6,372 nt of DNA from Actinomycetota bacterium (GTDB lineage: Bacteria; Actinomycetota; Actinomycetes; S36-B12; CAIYMF01), in NCBI GenBank assembly GCA_009699025.1, contig WLOZ01000120.1, positions 1 through 6,372 of the forward strand, given 5' to 3'. The notes beneath the pieces are model-generated. The model saw only the letters and a program-made list of their open reading frames with translations. It searched no databases and was not told the DNA's origin. Below are positions 4,021 through 6,372 of the stretch, piece after piece (positions within the stretch are counted from its first letter, which is position 1; every line of letters begins with the position of its first letter). The translations under genes were made by a program, and so were the position numbers.

Positions 4021-6372
4021 CTACTGCTTGAAGAACATGAGGTACATCAAGATGCAGAAGACCACCACGCTCACACATCGGTAGAACACCGTCCGATCGC
4101 GGTGTACGTACCAGCGCGGCGCATCGTCGGCGGGGTGCCGGCCGAACAGCGACAGCATGTTGATGAAGAACGCCGGGATGGACACGAGGAAGAATGCCCA
4201 GCGCGCGAAGACTGGACCTGGCTCCATGACCTGGTGGAGGGCGAGGACGAGGAGGGTGCCGAGGGTGAGTTCGGTGAGGAGCTTGGGCACCCCGTGCGGC
4301 ACCACCTGGTACAGCAGCGGGCTGTTCGGCAGGTGAGCGGACCAGAGGGCGACGACGTAGGGAATGAGGAGAAGCGCGAGCCCCGCCCACAGCTGCCACA
4401 CGTTTCCGATGAAGGCGATGGAGACGAAGACGAAGATGATTCCCTTGACCACGACGGCGCTGACCTTCTGCGGCATTCCCGGCGGGCGCGGCTTGGGCGC
4501 GAAGCTGATGAGTCGCTGGGGGTACCAGCGCACAGCCTGATGGTCGAGCACCACCCGGAATAGCATGGCGACACCCACCGCGACGCCGATGCTGTACCGG
4601 TACTCGTCGATGGGCAGGTCGAGCTCAGCCATCGACGAGAGAGCGCCCACCATCTTGGTCGTCGCCCAGCCGGCGATGATGGGCACCATCACGACGTCGA
4701 CGAAGCGCTCCCACCAGTCGTGGTGACCCGTGGGCAGGGCACGGCGGTACGGCCTGATGTACGCCGCGATCACGCCCGGGCCGGCGCCGAGGAGAAGCAG
4801 GCCCATGGTGAATCGCACGTGGGTGGCGTCGTGCGCCACACCCGAGGTGAGCGCCACAGCACAGAAGGCACCCACGCCGAGCACACCGGCGAGGGGGTCA
4901 AAGATTCCGATCACCATGATGAGGGTGAGGGCAAGCGCCGAGGGCGGCACCAACTCGCCGTACGTCTCGAAGGCGCTGCGCACTCCTACCGCCACGGCGA
5001 CGAGCGGAAGGGTGAGCGACCAGAAGCCGATCACCGCCCGCACGGGTGCCGCGTCGACCAGAAGCTTGGCCATCAGGGGTGAGCGAGGACCGAACCAGAT
5101 CGTGAGCGCGATCATGGTCGACTCGAACCACCCCGTGCCGGGGATCTTCCAGAATCCCGTCCTGTCTCCCCACGCCCCTTCCTCTTCCTCTTCCTCCTCC
5201 TCGTCGTGCTCGAGGAATCGGAACTTGAGGTCGGTTCTCACACTCGCAGCAGCCGCCGCCCCGGCTCCCGCTCCGGCCGCACCCACCGAGACCAGGCTCA
5301 TCGCCGCCACCGCCGTGGCCGCGAAGGTGACGGGGTTGTCGAGTGCGTGAAAGGCGTTCAGCGCGTTCTCGTCGGGCTGGATACTGGCGTTGGGCTTGAC
5401 CAGCGCGATCACCGTTCCGTCGTCGGACACCTTGAAGCCGATGCGGGCCTCGACGCGCTTGCCTTGCCCGTCGATGCCTCGCACCAGGAGCGTGTGGTCG
5501 CCCGCCTCGAGCCCCGTGGGCACCTTCACCTGCGTGGTGTAGCCCCCCGAGGCGTCGGTCTGGTCGTCGAACAGCTTGACCTGGGTCGAGAACGCCCACG
5601 CGTCGATCGAGCTGCTCGGCTTGAGCGACTTCGCGGTGATCGTGACGACCGCCTCGCCCACCTGGCCGCCGACGATCTGCTGCGCCTCGATCACGATCGG
5701 CGGATCGACCTTGGGAACGGGCAGCACCACCGGGGATGCCAGCTCGGTAGCCGGGCCGAGGCCCGCAGCGTTGCGCGCCGCCACCCGGGCCATCACGGTG
5801 TCGCCGGGGTTCGCCGCGAGGGTAGTGCTCGTGGCTTCGACGGTCTGGGAGCTCCACGGAGAGTCAGCCGAGGTTCGGGTCTCGAGCTTGTAGTCGACCA
5901 CCGGGGCGCCACCGCTGGTGGCCGGCTGCTGCCACGTGAGGGACACACCCCCCTCGTTGAGGGCTCCGACGAACGCCATGACCGGTCCCGGAATGGTCCG
6001 CGGGGTCACCGCCGCGCTCGAGGCACTCGGCAGGGAGTCGCCCGCCACGTTGGTCGCCTTGACCGTGAAGGTGTAGGGCAGCCCGTTGGCGAGCTTCACG
6101 CACGTCGCAGTGAGGGCGTTGACAGTGCAGGGGCCGGCCGCGGGCGACGCCGTCACCGTGTAGGCCGTGATGGGCGAGCCCCCGGTGTTCGCCGGGGCCA
6201 ACCAGGTCACTGTCGCGCTTGCCGCACTGGGCGCGCCTTCCACGTTGGTCGGCGCATCGGGAACGGTGCGCGGGGTCACCGCGGCACTGGGAAGGCTCGG
6301 CAGCGATACGCCAGCCTCGTTGGCAGCCTTCACCGCGAACGTGTACGCCGTGCCATTCTTCAGCGCGGTGCA
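4021..6372 (-). CDS. Fibronectin type III repeat protein with polytopic membrane domain (5' end missing)
   Basis: The reading frame is open to the right edge, so the N-terminus is missing; 783 residues are visible, numbered here from the edge. Domains in order: the end of one Fn3 module (1-35), a full one (about 38-124) with the probable disulfide pair Cys82/Cys91, a more divergent one (about 128-216), a further probable beta-sandwich (about 222-316), an Ala/Gly-rich membrane segment (about 347-376), an acidic loop with eight glutamates (391-398) followed by a Trp/Gly-rich WGDRTGFW stretch, then roughly ten hydrophobic helices between about 416 and 781. Basic loops at 540-557, 605-636 and 743-765 all fall on one side in a simple topology, consistent with a cytoplasmic side. 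Fn3 modules are expected outside the cell. I do not recognise the membrane domain and see no catalytic or transporter motif. It is encoded upstream of the mannosyltransferase operon on the same strand; an envelope role is inference. Confidence 0.85.
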   Translation of the reverse strand, partial: CTALKNGTAYTFAVKAANEAGVSLPSLPSAAVTPRTVPDAPTNVEGAPSAASATVTWLAPANTGGSPITAYTVTASPAAGPCTVNALTATCVKLANGLPYTFTVKATNVAGDSLPSASSAAVTPRTIPGPVMAFVGALNEGGVSLTWQQPATSGGAPVVDYKLETRTSADSPWSSQTVEATSTTLAANPGDTVMARVAARNAAGLGPATELASPVVLPVPKVDPPIVIEAQQIVGGQVGEAVVTITAKSLKPSSSIDAWAFSTQVKLFDDQTDASGGYTTQVKVPTGLEAGDHTLLVRGIDGQGKRVEARIGFKVSDDGTVIALVKPNASIQPDENALNAFHALDNPVTFAATAVAAMSLVSVGAAGAGAGAAAAASVRTDLKFRFLEHDEEEEEEEEGAWGDRTGFWKIPGTGWFESTMIALTIWFGPRSPLMAKLLVDAAPVRAVIGFWSLTLPLVAVAVGVRSAFETYGELVPPSALALTLIMVIGIFDPLAGVLGVGAFCAVALTSGVAHDATHVRFTMGLLLLGAGPGVIAAYIRPYRRALPTGHHDWWERFVDVVMVPIIAGWATTKMVGALSSMAELDLPIDEYRYSIGVAVGVAMLFRVVLDHQAVRWYPQRLISFAPKPRPPGMPQKVSAVVVKGIIFVFVSIAFIGNVWQLWAGLALLLIPYVVALWSAHLPNSPLLYQVVPHGVPKLLTELTLGTLLVLALHQVMEPGPVFARWAFFLVSIPAFFINMLSLFGRHPADDAPRWYVHRDRTVFYRCVSVVVFCILMYLMFFKQ
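5179..5202 (-). repeat. Glutamate-codon run with (TTCCTC)3 unit
   Basis: Eight consecutive glutamate codons lie here. On the plus strand 5179-5196 is three copies of the hexamer TTCCTC, followed by two CTC triplets, so GAA and GAG alternate in part. The run encodes an acidic loop between the first membrane segment and the polytopic domain of the Fn3 protein. Such in-frame repeats can change length without breaking the reading frame. Confidence 0.8.
6001..6372 (-). repeat. Fn3-encoding tandem repeat, 270-base period
   Basis: Positions 6001-6102 align without gaps to 6271-6372, an offset of exactly 270 bases or 90 codons, the usual size of one Fn3 module. By my hand count about 69 of 102 bases are identical. 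The protein shows the same period in its inter-domain linkers, AAVTPRTVPDAP (30-41) and AAVTPRTIPGPV (120-131). The array continues beyond the right edge, so the total module number is unknown. Confidence 0.75.

Noticed and set aside
3940..4563. A Glu/Asp/His-rich 207-codon plus-strand frame opposite the membrane domain
   Set aside because: The acidic composition is the antisense of hydrophobic membrane codons; no start signal or family resemblance.
6331..6333. GTG as the start of the large Fn3 gene
   Set aside because: The frame continues upstream to the window edge, and the preceding codons (CTALKNGTAYTFA) complete an Fn3 strand, so the GTG is an internal valine and the gene is truncated by the window.
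1..6372. Mobile elements, CRISPR arrays, tRNA or rRNA genes, defence systems
   Set aside because: No transposase or integrase frame, no regularly spaced short repeats, no cloverleaf-like sequence and no toxin, nuclease or helicase motif was found on either strand.

Overview
The window is high-GC, densely packed bacterial chromosome, most likely from an actinobacterium. The clearest marker is the left edge: the first codons of leuC run leftward from position 48, and an IclR-type regulator of the NdgR/LtbR group starts in the opposite direction at 109. That divergent pair is a standard actinobacterial arrangement. An MgtA-type mannosyltransferase, a GTG start and strong GC bias at third codon positions agree with this. 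I cannot name the genus.

Layout, left to right. (1) 1-48, minus: N-terminal end of leuC. (2) 49-108: short divergent control region with the leuC ribosome-binding site, a CGTCTC-N7-GAGACG inverted repeat and a possible leaderless promoter for the regulator. (3) 109-825, plus: ndgR/ltbR-like regulator. (4) 762-3889, minus: a tight three-gene block transcribed right to left. It is mgtA-like glycosyltransferase, then a second GT4 glycosyltransferase overlapping it by one base, then an SGNH/GDSL hydrolase 12 bases further on. The hydrolase end overlaps the end of ndgR tail to tail by 64 bases. (5) 3890-4020: 131-base intergenic region with two mutually exclusive hairpins. (6) 4021-6372, minus: the 3' 783 codons of a large gene whose start lies beyond the right edge. 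It encodes fibronectin type III repeats, another probable beta-sandwich domain, an Ala/Gly-rich membrane segment, a run of eight glutamates, and a polytopic membrane domain of roughly ten helices that I do not recognise.

How the genes fit together. The two glycosyltransferases and the hydrolase look like one operon that makes and possibly trims or remodels a mannosylated envelope glycolipid. MgtA-family enzymes mannosylate a glucuronosyl-diacylglycerol in corynebacteria; the hydrolase substrate is unknown. The leuC/regulator pair is a separate amino-acid biosynthesis unit. The large Fn3/membrane protein is probably an envelope protein on the same strand as the glycolipid genes, but a functional link is not shown.

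No RNA genes, mobile elements, CRISPR arrays or attachment sites were seen. The least understood item is the C-terminal membrane domain and overall architecture of the Fn3 protein.
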